DNA from: Beroe forskalii
Taxonomy: Eukaryota > Ctenophora > Nuda > Beroida > Beroidae
Direction of reading: 5' to 3'
Assembly (NCBI GenBank): GCA_011033025.1
Contig: WFMF01000528.1
Span: 51,450-115,449, forward strand
Length of the DNA stretch: 64,000 bases
This document shows positions 33,267-45,360 of this stretch, in pieces. Below the pieces are notes generated by a model, which was not told the DNA's origin, ran no database searches, and saw only the letters and a list, made by a program, of their open reading frames with translations. How positions within the stretch are numbered: the first letter of the stretch is position 1; each line of letters begins with the position of its first letter. The translations under genes were made by a program, and so were the position numbers.

Positions 33267-36200
33267 ATGGAAGATCTTCAGATTAGTGGGAGGTCATCTG
33301 TTGCATCAAGTCGTCCTAAACCTAAAGCAAAGTCTCTTGGTGTCAATTTTTCTAAGACGAAAAAGAAACACAAATCTTCTGATGACACCAATCTTGCACA
33401 ATCCAAAGACTCAAGAGCATCCACAACTTATCTTCTCAGTCCAAGTCCTGCAGAAATGACAGGAAATCCTCTGCTAAATTCTAATGATATTTTCCACAAA
33501 CTGTCCCAATCACTCCCTCCGCAAGACAATAGTAGTTATGAGGATGATGTCCCTGTTAAGGATTCTATCGTTATGAAACCAGATTTCTCCTCTCTACAAA
33601 ACACCCAGAGAACCACCAACAGTCCCGACATTGTTAACAATGCTCTTGGTAAACCAACTGGGGAGCAGAATGAGGCTGCTGCTAAAATACAGAGGCACTG
33701 GAGGAATCGTCAGGAAACCAAAAGTGCTGCTAAGATGGAGGAAGGGGAAGTCCCTGTGTTCAAGATGAGTGAAGAGCTAAGGGAGATGTTGGACATGGAA
33801 CGCAGGAAAATGCAGGAGGAACAAGAACAAGAAAAAATCAAGGAGAAGACAGCAAAAGCTGATGTTGAGAAGAAGAAAAGGGATGCTCGTTTGAAAGCAA
33901 TTGAAGAACTCAACAAGAAGCGAGAAGAAAAGAGAAAACTGCAGCAAGCTATGGTTGAAGAAGAATTAAAGCTAGCTGAAGATGTAAAGAAAAATGTCAA
34001 GAAAAAGGGCAATAGGGGAGTTACTCCAAAAAAGAGGTCCCCCAAAGAGAAAGTTGTAGAAATTCAACCCCCTGAAAGTACACTTGCACAAAGTTCAGAA
34101 AAAACAGAAGACCCCAGTTATGATAAGCTTGTTGATGAAATATTTCTTTCAAACACCAGACAAGTAGCCACCAATAAATCGTTTGATTCTGAGTTAAAAA
34201 CCCCAAAAGTTGGCTGGGGAGATGTTCCAGAAGTTTCTCCAAGGAAGACTGAAGATACTCACAGGGAGGAGAAAAAGGTATTTTCTTCCCTATTAGAGAC
34301 ACTTAAAATGCTTGAAGCAGAGTCAGATGAAGCTCTAAGTGAGATAAAAAGTTCAAGTATCATAATACCTCCAACCCCAAAGCTCACTACAAGGAGAAGT
34401 TTACAAATTAGATAATTTGGGAGCAAGTGAATTGAACACTGCTGGTATAATGCATAATGGTAAGATAAAGAATCTTCTTAATTTTCTTGATAATGCTGAT
34501 TGCAGCCCTACAGAAACTGAATCTCTGACATCTGCTACAGCACTAGAATTCAAACGTTTGCAGAAAGCAAGTGCTGCTGTAGATGAAGTGACAGAAAGCA
34601 TCAAAGATACACAGAATCAACTCACTGGGAAATTAGAGCAAATTGAGATTCTTAAATCTGAACTCTCATCGACATCAAATCAATCAGCTCAGCTTCAAGC
34701 TCAAGTGTTTGCAACAAAGTTGGAGAGTGACGAGAAAGCCAAAGCTGTTGCAATGCTGAGACGTGCATTGGATGAACAGAGAGATCTAACTGTAAGACTC
34801 ACTTCAGAACAAGAAAAAGATGCCCAGCAACGTTTGGAGAATCAGAAAGCTGAATATGAAACAACTATTCAGCGACATTTGGGTTTCATTGATCAGCTCA
34901 TTGCTGACAAAAAAGAGCTGAGTGACAAAGTGGAATCATTGATTACACAGCACAGGGCCACTGAGAAGAAGCTTAGTGACAAAGTGAGACTTCTAGAGGA
35001 TAACCAGAGGGTGGACATAAAGAAGCAGAAGGAAGCAATTGAAGCTGCTGAGAAGATCAAAAGAGAACGATGGATTGCAGAGAAATCTAATCAAATCAAA
35101 GAAATGACAGTCAAAGGTCTTGAACCTGAAATACAGAATCTAATTGCCAAAAACAAAGCAGAAGTCAAGAAACTCAAAGCTGTCCATGAAGCTGAGCTTC
35201 TCGCAGCAGATGAGAGAGCCAGCAAACGATTTGTTGCTCAAGTTGAGGATCTGAGAGCTCAATTGGAGGAGGAGAAGGAATCAGCATGTGCTAGAGAACG
35301 TGACTCAGCAATGAAACGTTTCCAAAAACAAGTTGAACAGGAAGGAAGATGCCTATCAACAGCAAAGGCGACGGTTGTATGCAGAGGTCCAGGAGGAAAA
35401 GGATAGAGCTGCTGAAGCATTGAACAAGCAACGATCAGTTCTTGATGGTGAACGGAAAACAATGGAAGGAGAATTTGACACCAAATGGGCCAAGTTCCAA
35501 GCTCAGCACACTCTTGAGATTGAAGGTATTCAGAGGGATCATGAAAATGCAATGAGGGATATCAAACTAAGGATTCAAGTCGAGAAAGAACAGTGGCTTG
35601 AGAATCAAATGCAAAAACAGTCAGCAGATTTGATGGCTAAAGAACGTGAAATTCGGGCAGCTTTGCTGAAGGAAAGGAACAAGGAAATAGAACTGGTTGA
35701 TTAGCAAATTGGAAGAGCAGTCAGCACTCCAAAAAGAAGAAAATCAGTCCACAACGGAATGTCGAATGAAGAGGCTAAAAGATAAGTATGAATCCCAGAT
35801 GGCAGACTTGGAGCATGTTCAAAACACCACCCAAAGTAAGCTCAATGTAATGAAAGAGAGGGTAACTGAGCTTGAAGCTGACAATATTCGCCTGAGAGGA
35901 CACATCAAGACAGTAGAACGGCAGTATGATGACCTCGAGAAAGTATCTAACCAACTCAAAGCTGAACGAGACAAAGTTGAAGAGGTCATCAGGGGCGAAT
36001 TCTCAGAAAGGCTGGTTCGTCTGGAGGAAGAAAACAAGAACGCCAAGTCAGAACTGGTTGAATGTAAGACACGGCACAAACTTGAGATAGAGAAGCTGGG
36101 GAGGACTCATGATGACGAGATGAGCGAAGTTCAGAGCAGGATCACCACTGCGTTTTCCAAGAGGGATGAAGTTATCAAGGATTTGAGGGATAAGAGTGCT

Positions 36201-36281
36201 GCAGCTGCTGCTAGGGCAGACCATCTTGAGGCCCTGCTTATCAAACAGAGGGAACAACTTTTAAAACCGGTACCAAAGTAG
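33267..36281 (+). CDS. CEP131: CEP131/AZI1 centrosomal protein (three frameshifts, no introns seen)
   Basis: A 3.0 kb block encodes a full-length CEP131-like protein of about 1,000 residues (human 1,083), in four overlapping frames. It starts MEDLQISGRSSVASSRPKP, has an IQ motif (AAAKIQRHWRNRQ, residue about 140), then long coiled coils. Family-specific phrases are TIQRHLGFIDQLIADKKELS, KEMTVKGLEPEIQNLIAKNK and RLYAEVQEEKDRAAEAL, and near the end ELVISKLEEQ and ARADHLEALL. CEP131 is a centriolar-satellite and basal-body protein needed for cilium formation. Frame breaks: between 34366 and 34415; at about 35345, where GGAA is duplicated; and at about 35697, where one T is extra. Each moves the frame by +1. 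No introns split the coding block, unlike vertebrate CEP131. It may be an active gene with sequence errors or a decaying retrocopy; no poly-A tract or target duplication was seen. Confidence 0.9.
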
Positions 36282-36916
36282 ATGGATCAAGTCCTGAATG
36301 TACGAACTTCTTTGACAGTAGATGACTAAAGTATGCTGAATTTATGTATTTATTGTTCAGATTTGTTTTAAGAATTTCACCCATTTTATATCAGAAAGCA
36401 TGAAGTTAACAGACACACGGGTTAATTCATCTCTTCTAATAAATCTTGATGAATGCATTATATTTTTCTTCACAGCATTCTTCTGATTCCATGGCCCATT
36501 TCCACATTTTTCACATTGTACATAAAATAAATTATTCAAATCAGATTAAGATGTTTAATGTGTTTAATAAATTATGTATAATATGTATTTTAAATAATAA
36601 TATATTGTATAGTGTGTATATATCATTATCGATCCATAACAATTTCTTGTTTAAACGGTGTTTCACTCAAATCCTCAAACCCTATCCGACTCATAATATA
36701 GATTTCACTGTAGACTTGAATCTTGCTATAATCCTTGGACCTCAATATTCATTGATATTGACTCTTGAAAAGCAAATTAATTCATTCATATGACCAGTTT
36801 TGAAGTTGAAGCTTTTTCAACTAAACCTAACTTGTTCATTGATTGTTCATTAGGTTTACCTTCACTACATTGACATTGTATACTATAAAACACACTAAAT
36901 GCACACCCTCTCTAGT
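36282..36916. other. Intergenic between CEP131 and the RRM/RS gene
   Basis: AT-rich, with several AATAAA words between 36430 and 36600 that could serve as CEP131 polyadenylation signals. No exon was recognised. CTCTCTAG just before 36917 may be a splice acceptor. Confidence 0.35.
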
Positions 36917-39900
36917 ATGGGTAGAGATAGGCGTGACAGCTCGCGTGATAGGCGCGGTAGATACGGGGGTGGTGGATATTACGGTGGTGGCAGTTACATG
37001 GAGACCAGATTCACGGAAGAAAAGGTGGGTGTTTGTCTGATATGCCTCTTAACGAGTTCGAATTTAGCTTCCACCAATCCGTCACGTTGTTGCAAAAATA
37101 CTGACTGCAACAAAAAGTTTCATTACCAGTATTCAGCGATCTTTTGTATAATGTATATTTGAATGTTTGGTTAGTTGAATGTATGAAGTACATTGAAGTA
37201 ACACTTCCCTCCCTCCCAGGTGGTTTGGATTGGCGGCCTGAGACGGGACACGGAGGTACGCAGCGTATACGAGGTATTCAAGAGGTACGGCTCAGTGGAG
37301 AACATCCTCCTGGACAGCACCGCAAACGTCGCTTGGATATTCTACAACAGCTCCCGAGATGGTACGAGTGTGATTAGATGTAGTAATAGCACTCGTAATG
37401 GTAGGAGTGTGATTAGATATAGTAAGCGTGGTAGGAGGAGGAGGGGCTCGTCATCACTCGTCGTGGAAGGCGAGGTAGGAGTTAGAGAGGCTGGTCATCA
37501 CTCGTTAAGGAAGGATCGGTAGGAGTAGGAGGGGCTGGTCATCAGTCGTGAAGGAAGGCGTGGTAGGATTAAGAGGGGCTGGTCATCACTCTTCGAGGAA
37601 GGCGTGGTGGGAGTAGGAGGGGCTGGTCATCACTCGTCAAGGAAGGCGTGGTAGGAGTAGGAGGGCTGGTCATCACTCGTCAAGGAAGGCGTGGTAGGAG
37701 TAGGAGGGACTGGTCATCACTCGTCAAGAAAGGCGTGATAGGAGTAGGAAGGCTGGTCATCACTCGTCCAGAAAAGTGTGGTAAAAGTAGGACTGGCTGG
37801 TCTTCACTCGTCAAGGAAGGTGTGGCAGGAGTAGGAGGGGCTGGTCATCACTCGTCAAGGAAGTCGTGACAGGAGTAGGAGGGGCTGGTCATAACTCGTC
37901 GAGGAAGGCGTGGTAGGAGTAGGAGAGGTCAACACTCGTCAAAGAAGGCGTTGTAAAAGTAGGAGGGGCTTGTCATCACTCGTCAAGGAAGGCGTGGTAG
38001 GAGTAGGAGGGGCTGGTCATCACTCGTCAAGAAAGACGTGGTAGGAGTAGGAAGGCTGGTCATCACTCGTCCAGAAAGGTGTGGTAAAAGTAGGAGGGGC
38101 TGGTCTTCACTCGTCAAGGAAGGCGTGGCAGGAGTAGGAGGGGCTGGTCATCACTCGTCGAGGGAGGCGTGGTAGGAGTAGGAGAGGCTGGTCATCACTC
38201 GTCAAGGAAGGCGTGGTAGGAGTAGGAAGGGCTGGTCATCACTCGTCGAGGGAGGCGTGGTAGGAGTAGGAGAGGCTGGTCATCACTCGTCAAGGAAGGC
38301 GTGGTAGGAGTAGGAAGGGCTGGTCATCACTCGTCAAGGAAGGTGTGGTAGGAGTAGGACGGGCTGGTCATCACTCGTCAAGGAAGGCGTGGTAGGAGTA
38401 GGAAGGGCTGGTCATCACTCGTCGAGGAAGGCGTAGTAGGAGTAGGAGTGGTCAACTGATGTTATGAATAATGACTCCACCCGCAGTGGGGGGCTTTATA
38501 TATGTGTCTGTTGACACCCAATCAACCATGACGAATGCGCATTCCACATTCCATCCCTCATGACGTTGACACCATTTGTATGCTATGACGTATGACGTAT
38601 TTTGATTCGTACGCATTCCACATTCCATCCCTTATGACGTTGACACCATTCGTAGCTTATGACGTATGACGAATGCACGCATTCCACATTCCATCCATTA
38701 TGACGTTGACACCATTCGTATTCAATTGCGTGTGACGAATATTGATTTGTGAGCATACCACATTCCATATGAAATTTTTGTGAGAAAGCATTCCCGGAAT
38801 TCCCTTTTTTTCTGTTAAAATTTCACTGATCAGTGAATTGAAGGATGAATGATACCAACAATGGGGAGCATTTCACAGATCCAACATTTCATTGATTACT
38901 TTCTACATTTACTGTGACCCTGTGTTTCAGCCCGTGAAGCAGTGAGGTGCATGGATCGTAGGGAGTTCCAGCGGTACACCATCGCAGCTGCTGCGTCCCA
39001 GTGGAAACCCTCTAAAAACCCAAAATTCCTTGAGCTCACCGATAAGTATGACCCCATCTTTATGTTTAATTTAGCCCTCTGTTTGTTGTTTAGGAAATGT
39101 TGCTGGAAAAGTAGTGAATGGTTTTGTTGGAGTTCAGCCAAACAATTTTATAAACTAAACAAAGCATCAAATGAAACAAAATGCAGTTTGGCATTGTTTC
39201 ATGTTACCAGAGAAAGAAATTTTGAATCCCAACAAAACCCTCTGTAAGAATGGCAGACTTATTTTACTGAACATTTACTCATTTAGAAGATTCTTCCACT
39301 TTCTAACATAGATATCACAGCTTTAGTTCGGATAGAAATGCCCGGCTAATCGAAATTTGAAGCAGTTTTGTGTGGGACATTTCTGCAAAAACACCCAACT
39401 ACTAGCAAATTTTGTTGATATTTGCTTGATAGTGCGCGGTAGTGAGCAGTTGTTTTGCAAATTTGTGTGCTTTAATTTGCGCGCCTCAACGAACGTCTGC
39501 TAAATAATTCCCATTGATCGAGAGATCTGGTTTTCTTTGTTCTCGAGTTGATGTTTCGCAACAGTGGAACAAAATGTAACCAAGTGTTTTGGGGCAAAAT
39601 GAGCTATTGGATCCTAGTTTGGTGACACTTTTGGATAGTATGGACCATAAATTCAAAGCCCAATGACTGTTTTTGACTCAAAAGACTTGGTTCCATTTTG
39701 TAACAACTTGTTCCACTTTTGGCGAAACATCATATGTTGTTCTATCATCTGTCGATGGAGGCGTGTATTTTCCAATATAACTTGATTTGTGGAGTGAAGC
39801 ATTTCTGGCTGATTGAGTCTGCTGGTTTGCATGGTTCATGTTAAAAGGTCTTTCTAGTTGAGAACTCTCAACAAGACTTCCCGATACTATTTACTGCGTC

Positions 39901-42900
39901 CTTTTACACAATCTATTCTCATCATACTTGATCGTGGCTTTTTCTATCTCTCAATCTTAGTAAGCTGTTGTATGCATGGTGTTCAAAAGGTGTATAGTTG
40001 AGAATTCTCAACATTTCGCTGGTGTACAAAGGATATGTATACTTTCAATCACACCCCGTGTGTATTGTATTCCCAAGAGCCCAATCGTTGCTGGCCTGAT
40101 ATGTGAAACATGAAATAATCACTTGCTACTGGGTTGCTGTGATGTTCTGAATATTCTAAATTCTGCTACTTTTATGATTTGAAATTCTTCATGTTTTGCC
40201 CCTGATTTGCGATATAAGTGTATTATGTTGTGCACAGTTTAACCAGATTTTTTCGTGTGAAGAGATTTCAGGTACAGATTTCAGGCACACATCTGATATC
40301 CTCTCGGAGCCCAACTCAGGACCTTTCTTCATCGGTTCCAGGGACTGCATAGTTTGTCACTCTACCTTGGACTAACCGTAAACCTAGAACACCTTGCACT
40401 AAGAACGTGAATGCGGATGGCTCTTGTTCTACAGAACGGATGGAATCAGGAGGATAGAAGACGAACGCCCCTAAAACCCTCGCCTTACTAGCTGACTTAC
40501 AGACTCTTCAGTGGAAAAGACTCGGAAGTCGTTCAGATGTGTGAGGTGTTCTGGTTGACGGTAGTCTGAGATAGCAGTGGCAAACTTGCAGTACCGGAGA
40601 TGCTTCCTGACTCAACCCACTATCCCTACTCACCTTCAGATGAATTGTATCCTTTTAAGCTGATTATTTGTCATTTTTATAGCTGATGTATTTTTTGAGG
40701 TATATTTGTGTAAAATAAGTCTGACCATTGTTGGCCTGTCTGTCTGTCTGTGTAATACCAAAAATCGTAGCAAAGGCATCAGCATAGCTAGGTATTGTGT
40801 TTGAATTAAGTTGTGGACAATTTTGTCAAGTAAACCACAACAAGTTAAGATTCAGACCAAAACCTGCGCATCGAAATTCGGGATCTCTATTGTAAAAGGA
40901 TCAGACAGTGCCCTCTGCCGCCATAGCCACTCGCTGGTCGTCGAATCTATCTGAAGCCCTTGGTCCCCTCATCTCAACTCTCTTCACGAGGATTCCCCTC
41001 GCTCCAAAATGTCGAATTTCCGGTTCGGTAAGTCAGAAGACCCAATGTGATCAGCTCTCTCCTGCCTAACCTCTTCCTGTAGCAATAACAGTTGGCCCGT
41101 GGCATGTAACTGAGAGTTCCGGTTGGTCCCCATCACTCTGGACGGACCCTCCTCCCTCCTCCTCCTCCTCTCATCTGACAGCGCGGATACGAACTCCTGG
41201 GATACGAGAAGTCTGCTGCACCTCCTCCCTCTGATCCCGCTACTGAAGTCTCCGCTCTCATCAACAGTTACATGCCACGGCCTCTGTGTTGACTCTCACG
41301 AACTCCCCCTTGAACTGGAGAATTTCTACAAAACAGCTGACTGCATTTTTCGAGATTTTCTCATTGAACGATCAAGTAAATTTCGTGGTTCCCGGTAGCT
41401 TATGCCATTTCTGTTTCAGGGACAAACGGCGTCGACGGCACTCAACATCATCCTCCGAAGAAAGGTGTGCACTGTTTACATCAACCGTTGATGTACGCTC
41501 AGTATAACTAGTATTTTAGATAGCAGAAAATATGCTGTTTGACACTTGAAGTAGCTGGAAATATCCTAGACATCTTGCATTTTCCAAAACTACGTGCTTG
41601 TATATTTCCAACTCAATATGTTCTCTTTATCAGGTCCCGTGGTAGGAAGAAGAAAGCACGGAATGATTCCTCCTCCTCATCATCCGAGTTAGTACAAACC
41701 TAACTTAATACATCTAAAGTTCTGTGATGGATTTACTATACTCTATCATTCATTCACTGATTGATCGATGGTTTGAAACTTTGCTCTGTATTACTTGAAA
41801 TGGTTGAGCAACACTGTGTACGACAATGGACAATTTTCGACTTTTTGCAGCGGCTCTTCAAGCGACGGGAGTGTAAAGAAGTCGAAGAAGAAAGCAAAGA
41901 AGCTGAAGAAGAGGCATTCCTCCTCTTCCGATAGCTCAGCGTCTCCTGTGAAACGCAAGAATCTCGCAAAGAAGGAAGACTCCCCAAAGAAGGAGGATTC
42001 CGAGGAAAAGAAGGACAAATCCGGATCCAATTCTGATCGATCTAAGTCTCGTTCTGCCTCACCTCCAGCAAAGCCAGAGTCGCCTAAGAAATCGAAGAGC
42101 CGCTCGCCTAGCGACAGCGACAAGTCACCCTCGCCTGCTCGCAAGAGGAAGTCCAAGTCACGGGATTCCAGCTCTGAGTCCGGGAAGTCAGCGGAGCCTC
42201 CAGCACCCAAAGCGCCAAGCAAATCCAAGTCCCGTTCTAGATCGAGGTCGGCTACTCCTGCCAAGTCTCCAGTTAAAGAGAAATCCCCGACTCCTGAACC
42301 TCCACGAGAGAGTGAGCGGTACTCGCCCGGTAACAGCGATTCTGAGAACGATGCTCGGAAAGAGAAGGCAGCCGAGCACTCTGACGGGTCGGAGGGAGAC
42401 TACAGGACCATGAAGCATATCAAGAGTAAGAAGGAGAAGGGCAAGAAGAAGGAGCGGGAGGAAGAGAAGGCTGGGTCTGAAAAGGATGAAGAGGAGGACG
42501 GTAAGGATTCCCCCAAGCAAGAGCGGAAGTATCGAAAGAAATCTGCTTCGCCGGAACCTGTGAAACACAAGAAGGAAAAGAAGAAGAAAAAGAAGAACAA
42601 GAAAGACAAGCACAGGAGCTCTGTGACCCCTCAAAAAGACCCAGAACCCAAGGAAGACACGCCCAAGATGAGTCCCCCCAAAGGGGACACAACCCCCGTT
42701 GTAAGAAGCCCCTCAAACTCTCCCACTAAATCCGAGAGAGAAACAGCTGCCATGGATCAAAGTGTGGACGATCCGGAGAAGAAGACTGCTCGGCAATCTA
42801 GGTCTCAGAGCAGAGATTCCTCCCCCAAGAAGAGGGATGAGTCTGGTAGCCGATCTAAGTCCCCGAAGAAGTCACCCACTCCCAAGCGATCAGTCTCCCC

Positions 42901-43263
42901 TAAGAGGAAGTCCTCTCGGTCCCCAAGGAGACGATCATCACCTAGGAAACGTTCCCGGTCCCCAAGACGCAGAGATTCCAGGTGAGATTTTGTGATTTTG
43001 TTGCTGATGCATTATAGTCTGTTTTTTTGTTTGTTGAGGAACACAATTTGTGTAAGCCAACATTTGACACTAGCTGTTCGGACTAAACCGTTATATTTCC
43101 AAATACTGGTGTAGCTAAATCACCGACTTAAAATTTAGACCCCTTCCCTCAGCCTCACTTATATTCCAGGTCGAGGCGGTCCAAACGCAGCCGATCTGGC
43201 GGAAGACGAAGCCGGTCTCGCGGGAGGTCGAGCGCTTCTCCCCGTCGTCGCTCCAGAAGATAA
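36917..43263 (+). CDS. RRM and RS-domain protein (SR-type splicing factor family)
   Basis: Seven exons join in frame: 36917-37024, 37220-37361, 38931-39045, 41420-41464, 41634-41687, 41851-42981 and 43170-43263, giving 562 residues. The start MGRDRRDSSRDRRGRYGGGG is arginine/glycine-rich. Residues about 37-120 form an RRM, with RNP2-like VVWIGGL and RNP1-like ANVAWIFY. From about residue 125 on, the protein is a very long RS/KS-rich tail (SRSRSRSATPAKSP, SPRRRSSPRKRSRSPRRR), ending in SASPRRRSRR. Such proteins act in pre-mRNA splicing or as nuclear-speckle scaffolds and are regulated by SR-protein kinases. I do not know an exact ortholog. Exon phases (0,1,2,2,2,2) all agree. Intron 2 is filled by a minisatellite. 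Intron 3 (39046-41419) could hide alternative exons. Confidence 0.85.
37425..38455. repeat. Minisatellite, about 43 bp unit, more than 20 copies
   Basis: Units read GGCTGGTCATCACTCGTCAA then GGAAGGCGTGGTAGGAGTAGGAGG. Copies differ by small substitutions, and some higher-order repetition is visible (38090-38400). The array fills most of intron 2 of the RRM/RS gene. Open frames through it are artefacts. Confidence 0.92.
38520..38770. repeat. Tandem repeat, 70-78 bp unit, three copies
   Basis: CATTCCACATTCCATCCCT followed by TATGACGTTGACACCATTCG, at about 38539, 38608 and 38680. It lies in intron 2 of the RRM/RS gene, right after the minisatellite. Confidence 0.85.
39046..41419. other. Intron 3 of the RRM/RS gene
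   Basis: No coding exon in the right phase was found. It contains a CT-rich tract at about 41150-41170. At 41010 a start codon in good context leads to a consensus donor (ATGTCGAATTTCCGGTTCG then GTAAGT), but its phase does not fit the next exon. Confidence 0.4.
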
Positions 43264-43282
43264 TTCCACTGAATTCCGGTGT

Positions 43283-43388
43283 TGTGACGAGCATCATGGT
43301 GCCAGGACGAGCATCATGGTGCCAGGACAAGCATCATGGTGTCGTGACGAGCATCATGGTGCCAGGACGAGCATCATGGTGCCAGGAC
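43283..43388 (+). repeat. 20 bp tandem repeat in the RRM/RS 3' UTR
   Basis: Five copies of GACGAGCATCATGGTGCCAG, with variants such as GTGTCGTGACGAGCATC, begin about 20 bases after the stop codon. Confidence 0.85.
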
Positions 43389-43457
43389 TTAGCGCGTGTT
43401 CAATTAATTTATGAAACTGTTCTTTTTCAATGATCGGTTTAGCAAGGTTACGGGGAC

Positions 43458-43551
43458 GTGTTGAACTCCTACGTGCGCGGATCACTGCATGTTTTAGCAG
43501 TGAGTGGGCCACGCACGATTATTACGCCGCACGCACGTAGGAGTTCGACAC
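43458..43551. repeat. Foldback, 20 bp arms
   Basis: GTGTTGAACTCCTACGTGCG (43458-43477) and CGCACGTAGGAGTTCGACAC (43532-43551) pair with one mismatch. The loop is about 54 bases. Confidence 0.8.
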
Positions 43552-43796
43552 TTCACCATTGAAGATAAAAAGGTTGTGCATTTTTACATCCTTAATTTAA
43601 CACTCTTGATTTTCAAACCTTAATTCCTGGTGTCCATTGCCAATACTATCTGTTTTATCGTACTGCTGCTGTTATCCCAATTTAATATTTACACATTTTT
43701 ACCTATTATATCGTGGTTTGTAAATTGTTAATTTGCTAGAACTTAGATTAAGGGACTGGAGTCCTGAACATTAATTCCGCATGTGTACTCAGTACT

Positions 43797-43970
43797 GTGC
43801 AGATGGCTCGATTGACGGTACGGCCGCGCCGGAGGGCTCGATAAATTTAAATGCTAACAATTGCGCGCGCTACTCCAAGTCTACACAATGCACTGAACGG
43901 TTGTGTAGATGGTACTAAAAGTAGCGCGCAAGCAATTGTTAGTATCTGCATTTTCCTGAGGCAGTATATG
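43797..43970. repeat. Foldback related to the one at 790-925
   Basis: The left arm contains GTGCAGATGGCTCGAT, then GCTAACAATTGCGCGCGCTACT. The right arm has AGTAGCGCGCAAGCAATTGT TAGTAT-type sequence. The opening CAGAT[CG]GCTCGAT and the CTCGATAA word match the 790-925 foldback, suggesting one family. Confidence 0.6.
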
Positions 43971-45360
43971 CTCTTGTGCTGTCCTACGGGGTTTACTGGT
44001 TCACTGATCAATCTACACACATAAGACTGGTGAAGATTTACTTTTCATGCAATTTCTGTCGAATTTACGCGTTCTATCGATCGATCCATGTGCACACGTA
44101 TGGGTAACCTGACCCTGGGATCGACTCTATCATTGCGTTTATCTCGTGATGTTCTAGAATGTCCATTCGTGACGTAAATGAATTCGTAATGATATTACGT
44201 GCGTAATGGCTGTCAGTCATGAATTCATAACGTACTACGCGCGCGCGTTGATTGTCTGAGTTGCGCCCTGACGGTATTAATAAAACTTGTCGCGCGCTAC
44301 ATATATTACGGAAAATTCTCCAATATTTTCTTCAGAATTTTGCCAGTGCACGTACGCAAAATTTTGCTAAACATTGCCATTAATTAAAGAATGGCAGTAC
44401 GAGACCATCCATAAAGCACGTCTTGATCCTATTCGAAGAAAAATGTAACAATTTAAAATCCCAGATAAGTATAGATAAGTCCATCTTCAACAATTTATTC
44501 CACATAGCGACATCTAATTCGAAATGACCAGTTCAATCAGCAATCTGTTTCATAACAAATAAATATCAAGGTAACTTAGTATTATGTACTGAAAAATCTC
44601 ATCTTAGTAACTCTCAGAAAATCAGTAGAATTGCCAGGCTCGGTCGGGTAATTGATATTCAATGGTAAAAAATATTGCAGCATATCATTTTCGAACAGAA
44701 ACCCTTTTCTAACAGAATCGATTTTCTAACTGGAAATCGTTTAGTATTCCATGCAAGCTACCTAATCCTAAAGTGTTACTCCACTTGTAAGCAATCGTTC
44801 AAATATCACGTAATCACTGAGGAGGGAAGAGATTTTCATATGATCACACGCCATCTTTTAGAAATGTAATTACACAAATGATTATGGGGGGGGGGAGTAA
44901 AATCTTGAATTCCAAGCATTGAATATGTGATAAGTGAACGGTCCCTCGTAATTCGAATTTCATAATTCCTCAACAAATACATGCTTTCTGAATTTAATTA
45001 ACAACTGGAAGTTAGTTCAATGTTCTTGGTCATATTGAATTACTGAAATGACTCGGGTGCCATTCAAAGATTTAATGTCAATTCATTGCACGCAGTTAAA
45101 ATGTATTACAAATATGATTTAAAATACTGAATATTTTAACAGTTCATGATACAACAATTCGACAATATGTAAACAGGTAAAAACATATTCTAGGTTATCA
45201 CATAAAAATCCGATCATTCAGAAATATCAATTCACGGTTTATATACTGGGCCCCAAGGGGCGTTCACCGGCAAAGTGTGCCCCCGGCCATTTTATGATTG
45301 GATCGTGCAGATGAGACCTAGAACTAAAAAATTAGCTGGGGTTATTTTTTAGTCAGATCA

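Larger units (their letters stand above)
43389..45360. other. Intergenic with two foldbacks
   Basis: Foldbacks are at 43458-43551 and 43797-43970 (next entries). From 44000 to 45240 the sequence is AT-rich with no exon found. A G9-10 run is at about 44886. Confidence 0.4.

Noticed and set aside
33267..36281. Programmed +1 frameshifting in CEP131
   Set aside because: One break is a GGAA duplication and another an extra T; no shared slippery motif is present. Error or decay is simpler.
37375..37869. Open frames in intron 2 of the RRM/RS gene
   Set aside because: They are produced by the minisatellite; the splice phases of flanking exons fit without them.
37425..38455. CRISPR-like array
   Set aside because: Units are directly adjacent without unique spacers, and the genome is eukaryotic.
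41010..41030. Alternative first exon in intron 3 of the RRM/RS gene
   Set aside because: A start codon and GTAAGT donor are present, but joining to the next exon gives a different frame that stops in the large RS exon.
41791..42716. Long minus-strand frames rich in Leu, Phe and Ser opposite the RS exon
   Set aside because: They are shadows of the lysine/serine/arginine-rich coding strand.
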